Origin: Gammaproteobacteria bacterium
GTDB lineage: Bacteria; Pseudomonadota; Gammaproteobacteria; Steroidobacterales; Steroidobacteraceae
Assembly: GCA_027451085.1 (NCBI GenBank)
Contig: DAIDKA010000272.1
Coordinates: 1-5,299 of the forward strand
Length of the DNA stretch: 5,299 bases
Direction of reading: 5' to 3'
Part shown: positions 1-5,299 of the stretch, one piece after another
Layout: every line of letters starts with the position of its first letter
How positions within the stretch are numbered: position 1 is the stretch's first letter
Program-made: the position numbers and the translations under genes
The notes under the pieces: model-generated
Told to the model about the DNA's origin: nothing
Database searches by the model: none
What the model saw: only the letters and a program-made list of their open reading frames with translations

Positions 1-165
1 CTGCACTTCCAGGTCGATGTCCCGCGACAGCAGATGCGCGCGTTCGCCGACTCCACTCAGGGTCGGGGTGTGGACCTCATGCCCTTGGTCCTGCAGCGCC
101 CGCCGCACCCTCTGCCAGCACCAGCTGCCATGCCACGCGCCGTGAACCAGGACGAAGGTCGTCAT
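1..165 (-). CDS. Alpha/beta hydrolase, N-terminal 55 residues (runs off left edge)
   Basis: The reverse strand from the ATG at 165-163 is open to base 1 and encodes 55 residues beginning MTTFVLVHGAWHGSWCW. This is the first beta strand and the HG-x-W oxyanion-hole loop of the alpha/beta hydrolase fold. The following TPTLSGVGERAHLL stretch is typical of the esterase subgroup that resembles plant methyl esterases and hydroxynitrile lyases and is common in bacteria as an uncharacterised hydrolase of roughly 230-260 residues. The nucleophile serine, acid and histidine lie outside the window, so activity and substrate cannot be judged. There is no signal peptide, so it is probably cytoplasmic. The start is supported by a perfect AAGGAG (complement of 174-179) eight bases upstream. 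It is transcribed divergently from the TPR gene, with a candidate promoter at 225-253. Confidence 0.88.
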   Translation of the reverse strand, partial: MTTFVLVHGAWHGSWCWQRVRRALQDQGHEVHTPTLSGVGERAHLLSRDIDLEVQ

Positions 166-224
166 GCCGCTTGCTCCTTGGAGGCGTATTCGCCGGATCA
201 GTGGGCCGGTCCGAGCCGCGTTCG

Positions 225-253
225 ATGGTAACAGCCGCAATCGATTTTGCCAG
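225..253 (-). promoter_or_regulatory. Candidate sigma70 promoter with extended -10 for the hydrolase gene
   Basis: Read on the minus strand, CTGGCA (253-248, four of six matches to TTGACA) is followed after a 17-base spacer by TACCAT (230-225, four of six matches to TATAAT). The bases just before the -10 are TGT, giving an extended -10 (TGn). A transcript would start near 218 and carry a leader of about 50 bases with the AAGGAG ribosome site. Spacing and orientation fit the hydrolase gene. I saw no equally good promoter on the plus strand for the TPR gene in this 211-bp divergent region. A TTGCCA at 247-252 has no acceptable -10 at the right distance. Confidence 0.4.
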
Positions 254-362
254 GGTCGGCATCATTCACTCAGGGACCGCCCATATGCGAACATGCAGCG
301 GCCGCCGGCAGCTCAGCGGTGCGGCAGTGCAGTCGGTCTGCTGCTCAGCAGTGGTCTTCCCT

Positions 363-368
363 GGGGAG
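363..368 (+). promoter_or_regulatory. Shine-Dalgarno GGGGAG that sets the TPR gene's GTG start
   Basis: GGGGAG lies eight bases before the GTG at 377-379. No comparable site precedes the in-frame ATG codons at 164 or 293. A small inverted repeat, CTGCTG-CT-CAGCAG at 338-351, sits 11 bases upstream of it. Confidence 0.6.
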
Positions 369-376
369 CCTGGTTT

Positions 377-1708
377 GTGTCGTTGCGCACGCGTACATCG
401 CTGGCATTGGTGCTCACGCTCTCGGCAAGGGCAGGGGAACTGCATGCCCAGGCTGATTTCGGCCAGTTCAACCTCGTCCGGGAAAACGCCAGACTGTGCA
501 TAGATCAGTTGCAGCCGGCAGCCAGGCGGATTACGAGTTGCACGTTCGTCCTCAATGCCGGCGGCATTGAAAAGGCCGAAGTCGCCAGCATCCATGTGGC
601 ACGTGCCCAGGCGTACCAGCAGGCGGGCAATGATCCGGCGGCTCTGGACGACCTCGATGTCGCGACCAGGACGGCCCCGAAGCAAGAAACGCCGTGGGTT
701 GCCAGGGGGGACTTCTATTCGTCCAAGGCTGACTTTCCCCATGCACTGCAGGACTACGACCAGGCGCTCAAAATCGCGCCCAAGGATCCCGCTGTCTACG
801 ACAACCGCGCGTTCGCCCTGAATGCCCAGGGACGCCACGATGAGGCCATCGCGGATCTCACCCATGCGATTGCGCTCGATCCGGACGATGTCACTGCCCA
901 TTCCAACCGAGCGACGCTTTACCTGACCGCCAACCACCCCGAACTGGCCATAGCTGATCTAAGCGAGGTCATCCGCGAACAGCCGGGAAACGGCAAGGCG
1001 TTCTACGATCTTGGGACTGCGCACGAGAAGAGTGGGGATCCTCTGCAGGCCCTCGATGACTACCGTAACGCCACACGGCTGGCGCCGGGTTATGCGCCCG
1101 CCCATGCGGCGCTCGGCAGGCTGCTCAAGGACAAGGACGAGCAGGCGGCATTGTCGGAACTGGATGCAGCACTGCGGCTCGATCCGCATTCACCCGCGCT
1201 TGAAACCCGGGCCTTCCTCAACCTGTCCCTGGGCAACCTCAGTGAGGCGGTGCAGGACTTCAGCCGCAGCATCGAACTTTCCGCCTCTGCTGCGGCGTAT
1301 ACCGACCGGGGCGCGGTGTACGCCCGGCAAGGCCAGTGGGACAAGGCGCTTGCCGATTTCGACGCCGCGCTGACGATCGATCCGAAGAGCCTGCCTGCCC
1401 TGGTCGGCAGGGCGGGAGCGCATTACGCACAGAAGTCGCTCGCCGCCAGTCTCGACGACTACGACCGTGTGATCAGCGCAGACCCGAGCAATGCCGTTGC
1501 GTTCTTCAAACGGGGCAACGTGCATTTTGATCTGCGGGAGTTTTCGCAGGCCTTCGCCGACTTCTCCGCCAGCCTGGACCTCAACCCGGATCAGCCCACG
1601 GTGCTGTACAACCGCGGGCTTGCCGCCCAGCACCTGGGGCGCCGCAAAGACGCCGAGCTGGATATGCGCCGCGCGATCGCGCTTGATCCTTCGTTGTCGA
1701 AGCCTTAA
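377..1708 (+). CDS. Exported tetratricopeptide-repeat (TPR) protein
   Basis: The preferred reading is 443 residues from the GTG at 377. It then begins with a textbook Sec signal peptide: a basic n-region with three arginines, a hydrophobic stretch at about residues 8-16, and cleavage after ELHAQA (residue 26). The mature protein opens with a short helical segment holding Cys41 and Cys55, which could form a disulfide. About eleven TPR motifs of 32-34 residues then run from residue 71 to the C-terminus with no other domain. Each shows the small-residue/aromatic pattern and usually ends in a DP or AP turn (for example ALDPDD, LRLDPHS, LDLNPDQP). TPR arrays form superhelical protein-binding scaffolds, so this is likely a periplasmic or envelope adaptor. 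Its partner is unknown. The frame stays open upstream to an ATG at 164, but that start would hide the signal peptide and overlap the hydrolase start codon. Another ATG lies at 293. The antitoxin gene follows after 65 bases. Confidence 0.9.
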   Translation: MSLRTRTSLALVLTLSARAGELHAQADFGQFNLVRENARLCIDQLQPAARRITSCTFVLNAGGIEKAEVASIHVARAQAYQQAGNDPAALDDLDVATRTAPKQETPWVARGDFYSSKADFPHALQDYDQALKIAPKDPAVYDNRAFALNAQGRHDEAIADLTHAIALDPDDVTAHSNRATLYLTANHPELAIADLSEVIREQPGNGKAFYDLGTAHEKSGDPLQALDDYRNATRLAPGYAPAHAALGRLLKDKDEQAALSELDAALRLDPHSPALETRAFLNLSLGNLSEAVQDFSRSIELSASAAAYTDRGAVYARQGQWDKALADFDAALTIDPKSLPALVGRAGAHYAQKSLAASLDDYDRVISADPSNAVAFFKRGNVHFDLREFSQAFADFSASLDLNPDQPTVLYNRGLAAQHLGRRKDAELDMRRAIALDPSLSKP

Positions 1709-1737
1709 GGAGCAGGTGGCTTGCAAACGCGCCCGAT

Positions 1738-1762
1738 TGCTACAAGGTGCTACATTTGCTAC
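1738..1762 (+). promoter_or_regulatory. Three TGCTAC direct repeats, probable antitoxin operator
   Basis: TGCTAC occurs exactly at 1738-1743, 1748-1753 and 1757-1762, with start-to-start distances of 10 and 9 bases, close to one helical turn. The array ends 11 bases before the ATG of the Phd-like gene. Phd/YefM antitoxins are known to bind repeated sites over their own promoter and repress it, so this is most likely the autoregulatory operator. No clear -35/-10 pair was identified. The function is inferred from position and spacing. Confidence 0.55.
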
Positions 1763-1773
1763 GGATGATATCC

Positions 1774-2040
1774 ATGGGCAGACTCATCACCCAGCGGGAG
1801 CTTCGCAATGACTCCGCCGCAGTACTGCGCGAAGTGGAAGCGGGGCATACGATTACGGTTACCCGTAACGGCACTCCAATTGCCGAACTGCGTCCAGTGC
1901 GCAAACGGCGATTCGTACCCAGGGCCGTGATCGCCAGCGCCCAGGGACACGCACCCCGGATCGATGCCGGTCGCTTTCGCATGGATGTGGACGCCGTGAT
2001 CGAGATGTGTTCACGCAATACGTCTGCAGCTCCGGCTTGA
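1774..2040 (+). CDS. Phd/YefM-family antitoxin (no adjacent toxin)
   Basis: The product has 88 residues from the ATG at 1774. The N-terminus GRLITQRELRNDSAAVLREV and the ITVTRNGTPIAELRPV segment (residues 27-42) match the Phd/YefM antitoxin fold, whose N-terminal part dimerises and binds operator DNA. A basic linker (RKRRF, 43-47) leads to a C-terminal APRIDAGRFRMDVDAVIE segment, the kind that in relatives wraps and neutralises a VapC- or Doc-like toxin. So the antitoxin looks complete. Upstream in-frame starts exist at 1765 (ATG) and 1747 (GTG), but the latter lies inside the TGCTAC operator. A weak GGATGA at 1763-1768 favours 1774. Members of this family usually overlap or abut a PIN-domain toxin gene, and no such frame is visible downstream. 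It may be a solitary regulator, a remnant of a toxin-antitoxin pair, or an antitoxin acting on a toxin elsewhere. Confidence 0.88.
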   Translation: MGRLITQRELRNDSAAVLREVEAGHTITVTRNGTPIAELRPVRKRRFVPRAVIASAQGHAPRIDAGRFRMDVDAVIEMCSRNTSAAPA

Positions 2041-2246
2041 AGGACAGGGCTGGGCTGGCGGGCGCCTTCATCCTGGCGCAGCAGACGCTGGACTGAAGCA
2101 CCGGGGACTATCCGCCAGATGCAAGCTGCAGCGCATGGTCACGTACATCACCGGGCCACCACGCCGCGCCTCCTCGACCAGTTTCCTGAGAGCCACAGAG
2201 GCTCCCCCCGGACTCCGGGCACGGTGGTCTCCTTCAACTCCTTACC
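2041..2246. other. Convergent intergenic gap, no gene recognised
   Basis: These 206 bases separate the ends of two converging genes. I see no credible coding frame and no PIN-domain toxin start. Two short inverted repeats occur: GCGCC/GGCGC at 2062-2066 and 2075-2079 with an 8-base loop, and CCCGGA-C-TCCGGG at 2207-2219. Neither has a T-run, so neither can be called an intrinsic terminator with confidence. Confidence 0.5.
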
Positions 2247-3227
2247 TCAGGGTGGGGCCGGCCGTCTTCCATCCTGAGCTTGCTTATCCAGTACTTCCCG
2301 CGACATGCGGTCGTGCATGTCGCCTCTTTCCAGGTTCAGGTTCTTGCCCAGGTCCGCCGAATAAAGCGCCTTCAGATAAGCGGTGTCGGCCGCGGTAATA
2401 GCATCGGGCGGAGGTCTTCCCGTGCAACCGCTCGACAGCAGGTCGATGATGCTCGGCAGCTCACTGCACCCACCCGTGGACGCCCGCGTCAGCACCAGCA
2501 TGGCGATGTAATCGGCAATCGAACCCAGCGAGTGTTCGCTGACCCGCCTGGCATCCGCAATGACCAGGACATTGACGAACCCACTGAGCGTGCCGGCACT
2601 GATCCGGCTGGCGCTGCCACGCTCCTGCGCATTGACAACGCCCACCGGAGGGTCCTTGTCGACGACCCAGCTGTTTCCGAATGTCAGGGTCGCAGTGGTG
2701 TACCAGGCACGGATCTGCTGGCTGAACGTCAGCAGGTCCTTTTCCGACATGTCCCCGTCATAGCCCAGCAGCGCCCGGTAGTGCTTGCTGAAGTAATTCA
2801 CCTGTTCCTGCGGATCTGGCGTGAATATGACTTCAACAGTGGCCTTGCAATGTCCATACACTGCGGTGGGCGCGCCGACGCTCGCCGCCACGCTGAGGAT
2901 CCGATGCGACACATAATCGGCAAATGCCGGCCTGAGTCCAACGGTGCTCGGGCAGATCGCACCGGGACTGCGCCAGCGCCCGAGCTGGTGAGAATACGGA
3001 TTCGGCACTCCATGTGACGCCACGAAGCGCGGAATGATGACCCGGTCCAGGGTGCGCTCATCGGACTGCTTGACTGCGGTGACAGTCACTTCCTCAAGCG
3101 CCTGGGGCTGCGCAGGCGCGGAACCCTCCTTGGATTGGGCCGGAGCCACGGCCGGCAGCACCCCTGCGCACAGGATCAACGCCGCAGAACAGGAGAAAAA
3201 GCTTGCCTGGTATCGCAGGGACAACAT
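2247..3227 (-). CDS. Exported four-cysteine protein of unknown function
   Basis: The product has 326 residues. The N-terminus carries a Sec signal peptide (MLSLRYQ, then a hydrophobic stretch to about residue 28) with likely cleavage after APA at residue 30. A short linker contains LEEVTVTA (44-51), which resembles the segment preceding the plug of TonB-dependent receptors, but no plug or barrel follows. The mature protein has exactly four cysteines: Cys92 in the segment GRWRSPGAICPSTVGL, Cys127, Cys254 and Cys268. This suggests two disulfides, 92-127 and 254-268. Other distinctive segments are VIFTPDPQE (134-141), RAWYTTAT (173-180), ADYIAML (238-244) and AITAADTAYLKALY (276-289). From memory the whole layout resembles a conserved family of exported proteins of unknown role in Xanthomonadales and some Alphaproteobacteria. 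I recognise no catalytic motif. The ATG at 3227 is the only reasonable start, since an in-frame TGA lies 15 bases upstream, yet no Shine-Dalgarno is visible. It lies 45 bp downstream of the lipoprotein gene on the same strand, so co-transcription is likely. Confidence 0.82.
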   Translation of the reverse strand: MLSLRYQASFFSCSAALILCAGVLPAVAPAQSKEGSAPAQPQALEEVTVTAVKQSDERTLDRVIIPRFVASHGVPNPYSHQLGRWRSPGAICPSTVGLRPAFADYVSHRILSVAASVGAPTAVYGHCKATVEVIFTPDPQEQVNYFSKHYRALLGYDGDMSEKDLLTFSQQIRAWYTTATLTFGNSWVVDKDPPVGVVNAQERGSASRISAGTLSGFVNVLVIADARRVSEHSLGSIADYIAMLVLTRASTGGCSELPSIIDLLSSGCTGRPPPDAITAADTAYLKALYSADLGKNLNLERGDMHDRMSREVLDKQAQDGRRPAPP

Positions 3228-3272
3228 CCGGGAGGTTCGCCGTCAGCGTGGAGGAGGCCGATGCCGGCGAGC

Positions 3273-4331
3273 TTATCCTTCAGGCTGCAGATCGATCCAG
3301 TGTGCCGGCGGATCGGGATTCAATCCCAGGCGGATAAACAAGGCCCGGTAGACACCCTGCTCGGTGGGATACTGGGGCAGCAGACCTGCGAGTATGCGCA
3401 CCGCCCGCGCTGAATTGATCTGTGCCGCGTGACGGGCCAGCAGATCCGCCCGGTAGCGTAACGCACGGCGCTCGGCAATGACCGCCTGCCTTTCGACAGA
3501 CCCGGAAGGCCAGAGCCGTATGGCCAGGCTGGTGCCATAGGCCTCCACCAGGCCGGTGTCAGCGTGCCGAAGCGCCGCAGCAATCTGACGGCACCGGATC
3601 AGGGCATCGGGCAGCTCAGTCTCCTGCGCCCCGCATATGCCGGCCAGAGGCTCGAACAGGGCGCTCAAGCCGGACTCGCTGGCAATCACCCGGCGTACTG
3701 CCTCACCGAAATCCAGGCCGGCTTTCCCGCTCATCGCACTGGCAAGATGGAACACGGTGCGGCTCCAGTAAAGATCGACGCGACTGGAACGGGCAAGGCC
3801 CGCAAGGACCGCCGCCCGGTCCTGCGGCCGGTTTTCACGATCCGCGCGGAACAGCGCATAAATCCATGTGATCCCGTTGTGTGGATCAAGCGCACGCAGA
3901 TGGACCTCCAGTGGCAGCGCATTGCAACCCGGAATGGTCTCGCACTGCTGCAACTGCAACAGCACAAGATCAGTGCGCTCGGGCGCACGGCCAACGGCCC
4001 GCGTGGTGAGGTCCAGGGCCGTGGCGTTGGGGAACCCGACGAGCAAGGTTTCAAGCAGGGCGCCGGCGGCCAGTGAGTCCGCATCGCCGTGCGTGACCAG
4101 CTCGCTTTGCAGGTGGCGCAGTTGCGCAATGGTCTGCGTCTGCTTCGCCTTCGATGCGCGATCAGCCTCCAACGCCTCCTCGCGTGTGGCCGCCGCTTCA
4201 GCCTGCCCGCGGCGTACAGCGGCCTCGCGGTGCTCCTGTTTCCAGTTGTCGATGGTGGCGCAACCTGAAGCTGCCGCCAGCACCAGGATCACTGCGGCCC
4301 ATAGTCTCAAGAACCGGAGCACGGATGGCAT
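3273..4331 (-). CDS. Predicted outer-membrane lipoprotein of unknown function
   Basis: The product has 352 residues. A lipoprotein signal peptide ends in the lipobox A-S-G-Cys24. The next residues are Ala-Thr rather than Asp, so Lol sorting to the outer membrane is expected. Residues 27-80 are rich in Ala, Glu, Arg and Gln and look like a long alpha helix or coiled coil. The rest (85-335) appears alpha-helical, possibly a degenerate helical-repeat solenoid. It has four cysteines, at 130 and 136 (QQCETIPGC) and at 233 and 247, spaced as two likely disulfides. The segment LRALDPHNGITWIYALFRA (145-163) recalls helical-repeat lipoproteins I associate with Xanthomonadales whose role is unknown. 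I see no enzyme motif. The ATG at 4331 is chosen because it leaves a normal n-region. There is no clear Shine-Dalgarno, and a GTG at codon 4 is a possible alternative. The gene precedes the exported-protein gene by 45 bp on the same strand and probably heads that unit. Confidence 0.82.
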   Translation of the reverse strand: MPSVLRFLRLWAAVILVLAAASGCATIDNWKQEHREAAVRRGQAEAAATREEALEADRASKAKQTQTIAQLRHLQSELVTHGDADSLAAGALLETLLVGFPNATALDLTTRAVGRAPERTDLVLLQLQQCETIPGCNALPLEVHLRALDPHNGITWIYALFRADRENRPQDRAAVLAGLARSSRVDLYWSRTVFHLASAMSGKAGLDFGEAVRRVIASESGLSALFEPLAGICGAQETELPDALIRCRQIAAALRHADTGLVEAYGTSLAIRLWPSGSVERQAVIAERRALRYRADLLARHAAQINSARAVRILAGLLPQYPTEQGVYRALFIRLGLNPDPPAHWIDLQPEG

Positions 4332-4368
4332 TTTGGACAGGTGCTGAAACTCCAGGGCTGGTTCCCGG

Positions 4369-4397
4369 ATGCTACCTCAGCGCTGCGCCAGCTTCAT
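4369..4397 (-). promoter_or_regulatory. Weak candidate promoter for the lipoprotein/exported-protein unit
   Basis: On the minus strand TAGCAT (4374-4369, four of six matches to TATAAT) lies 17 bases after ATGAAG (4397-4392, three of six matches to TTGACA). Position fits transcription of the lipoprotein gene with a leader of about 30 bases. The -35 is poor, so the site is tentative. Confidence 0.22.
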
Positions 4398-4409
4398 CAG
4401 CTGCGCTGC

Positions 4410-4443
4410 GGGGCAGTCACGCCGGCGTGCGCCAGGCTGCCCC
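4410..4443. repeat. Nested inverted repeat between DAHP synthase and lipoprotein genes
   Basis: An outer 7-base inverted repeat, GGGGCAG (4410-4416) with CTGCCCC (4437-4443), encloses a perfect 12-base palindrome, CACGCCGGCGTG (4418-4429). RNA from either strand could fold into a stem with an inner hairpin and an asymmetric internal loop. It starts 34 bases past the DAHP synthase stop codon on the minus strand. No T-run follows, so it is not a standard intrinsic terminator. It could act as an RNA-processing or stabilising hairpin, or as a binding site. Confidence 0.4.
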
Positions 4444-4477
4444 GGGCCATCATCGATGCCGCCTGGCTGGTGTTGCG

Positions 4478-5299
4478 CTAGGCCGCACCGCGGAGCAGGG
4501 CGCGGCGCGTGGTGACGGCCTGCGACAGGCTTTCCAGCACGCGCAGGCTCGTCGCCCAGTCAATGCATCCGTCGGTGACACTCTGGCCATAGCGCAGAGG
4601 CTGACCTGCGACAAGATCCTGGCGGCCACCGACCAGGTGGCTCTCGACCATGACCCCGGCAATGCGGCTGCTGCCGCCGGCAACCTGTGCGGCAATATGG
4701 TCGACGACGCCCGGCTGGTTCTCCGGCTTTTTGCCGCTGTTGCCGTGGCTCGCATCGATCATCAGGCGTGCCGGGCATCCGGCCGACTGCAGCGCCCGGG
4801 CCGCAGCCTCGACACTGCCTGCATCATAGTTGGGCGTTTTGCCGCCGCGCAGGATCACATGGCAATCGGCGTTACCGCTGGTCGATGCAATGGCACTGCG
4901 CCCATCCTTCATCACGGCGAGAAAATGGTGTGGATGCGAGGCCGCCTGGACGGCATCTATTGCAATCCGGACATTGCCGTCCGTGCCGTTCTTGAAGCCC
5001 ACCGGGCAGGACAGGCCGGAGGCCATTTCCCGGTGCACCTGGCTCTCCGTGGTGCGGGCCCCGATCGCACCCCAGCTCACCAGGTCGGCCAGGTACTGCG
5101 GCGTGAAGATGTCCAGGAATTCGCAACCGGCCGGCAGCCCGAGCTGATTGATGTCGATCAGCAGCTGGCGTGCCAGGTGCAGCCCCTCGTTGATGCGAAA
5201 ACTGCCATCCATGCGCGGGTCGTTTATCAGTCCCTTCCAACCCACCGTGGTGCGGGGTTTCTCGAAATACACCCGCATGATGATCTCGAGAGTGCCAGC
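4478..5299 (-). CDS. aroG: 3-deoxy-7-phosphoheptulonate (DAHP) synthase, type I AroG class, N-terminus cut off
   Basis: The visible 273 residues condense phosphoenolpyruvate with erythrose 4-phosphate to give DAHP, the first step of the shikimate pathway to aromatic amino acids, in the cytoplasm. The frame enters from the right edge (AGTLEII before MRVYFEKPRTT). Taking that Met as E. coli AroG Met91, the alignment is gap-free through the active site. Arg92, Lys97, Arg165 (GARTTESQ), Lys186 (GFKNGTDG), Arg234 (ILRGGK), and the metal ligands His268 (SHGNS), Glu302 (GVMVESHL) and Asp326 (SVTDGC) are all present. The fourth metal ligand, Cys61, is outside the window. The C-terminus is about six residues longer than in E. 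coli. The AroG-position-150 residue is Pro, as in Phe- and Tyr-sensitive isozymes and unlike the Gly of Trp-sensitive AroH. Position 211 is Ala, neither the Ser of AroG nor the Gly of AroF, so the effector is uncertain. The symbol denotes the class, not proven Phe regulation. The internal Met at 5278 is not the true start. Confidence 0.96.
   Translation of the reverse strand, partial: AGTLEIIMRVYFEKPRTTVGWKGLINDPRMDGSFRINEGLHLARQLLIDINQLGLPAGCEFLDIFTPQYLADLVSWGAIGARTTESQVHREMASGLSCPVGFKNGTDGNVRIAIDAVQAASHPHHFLAVMKDGRSAIASTSGNADCHVILRGGKTPNYDAGSVEAAARALQSAGCPARLMIDASHGNSGKKPENQPGVVDHIAAQVAGGSSRIAGVMVESHLVGGRQDLVAGQPLRYGQSVTDGCIDWATSLRVLESLSQAVTTRRALLRGAA

Noticed and set aside
266..937. 223-codon minus-strand open frame antisense to the TPR gene
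   Set aside because: It lies fully opposite the well-supported TPR repeats. Its translation has no recognisable domain, and long antisense frames are expected in GC-rich coding DNA.
1190..1726. 178-codon minus-strand open frame antisense to the 3' part of the TPR gene
   Set aside because: It is another shadow of the TPR coding strand, with low-complexity Arg/Gly/Val-rich translation and no ribosome site.
2007..2096. Short GTG-started 29-codon frame (MFTQYVCSSGLKDR...) overlapping the antitoxin's 3' end, as a possible toxin remnant
   Set aside because: The overlap resembles toxin-antitoxin gene arrangement, but the translation lacks the LLDTS-type PIN start or any toxin motif and is too short to call.
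2207..2219. CCCGGA-C-TCCGGG inverted repeat as a terminator for the converging genes
   Set aside because: The stem is short, the loop minimal, and no T-run follows on either strand.
2280..3017. 245-codon plus-strand open frame opposite the exported-protein gene
   Set aside because: The minus-strand frame has a signal peptide, paired cysteines and family-like motifs. The plus-strand translation is Arg/His/Gln-rich with no domain.
3564..4347. Plus-strand frames (170 and 159 codons) opposite the lipoprotein gene
   Set aside because: These are shadows of a minus-strand gene that has a clear lipobox. The translations are compositionally biased and unrecognisable.
4332..4477. Possible small peptide or read-through extension after the DAHP synthase stop codon
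   Set aside because: In-frame continuation gives only 26 residues ending in a stop, matches nothing I know in DAHP synthases, and the enzyme's C-terminus is already complete.

Overview
The window is GC-rich, densely coded bacterial DNA. Gene types and protein sequences suggest a gammaproteobacterium, probably of the Xanthomonadales or a nearby lineage. The main reasons are an AroG-class (type I) DAHP synthase that aligns without gaps to the E. coli enzyme over its visible catalytic part, and two exported proteins of kinds I associate with that group. The taxonomic placement is inference, and no rRNA or other marker gene is present.

Layout. (i) 1-165, minus strand: the first 55 codons of an alpha/beta hydrolase that leaves the window on the left. 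(ii) 166-376: a divergent intergenic region with a plausible extended -10 promoter for the hydrolase and a Shine-Dalgarno that fixes a GTG start for the next gene. (iii) 377-1708, plus strand: an exported protein made almost entirely of about eleven tetratricopeptide repeats. (iv) 1738-2040, plus strand: a Phd/YefM-type antitoxin gene behind three evenly spaced TGCTAC repeats, which look like its autoregulatory operator. No toxin gene follows. (v) 2041-2246: a convergent non-coding gap. (vi) 2247-3227 and 3273-4331, both minus strand and 45 bp apart: an exported four-cysteine protein of unknown function, transcribed after a predicted outer-membrane lipoprotein of unknown function. (vii) 4332-4477: a gap with a nested inverted repeat. 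(viii) 4478-5299, minus strand: the C-terminal three quarters of a DAHP synthase, the first enzyme of the shikimate pathway, cut off by the right edge.

How the genes fit together. No multi-gene system is evident. The lipoprotein/exported-protein pair is probably co-transcribed and may act together in the envelope. The TPR protein is also exported, so three of the six genes encode envelope or periplasmic proteins. DAHP synthase and the hydrolase look like unrelated metabolic neighbours. The points most worth checking are the apparently toxin-less antitoxin with its operator, the uncharacterised envelope pair, the corrected start of the TPR protein and the unusual allosteric-site residue in DAHP synthase. 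I found no tRNA, rRNA, CRISPR array, insertion sequence or convincing intrinsic terminator.
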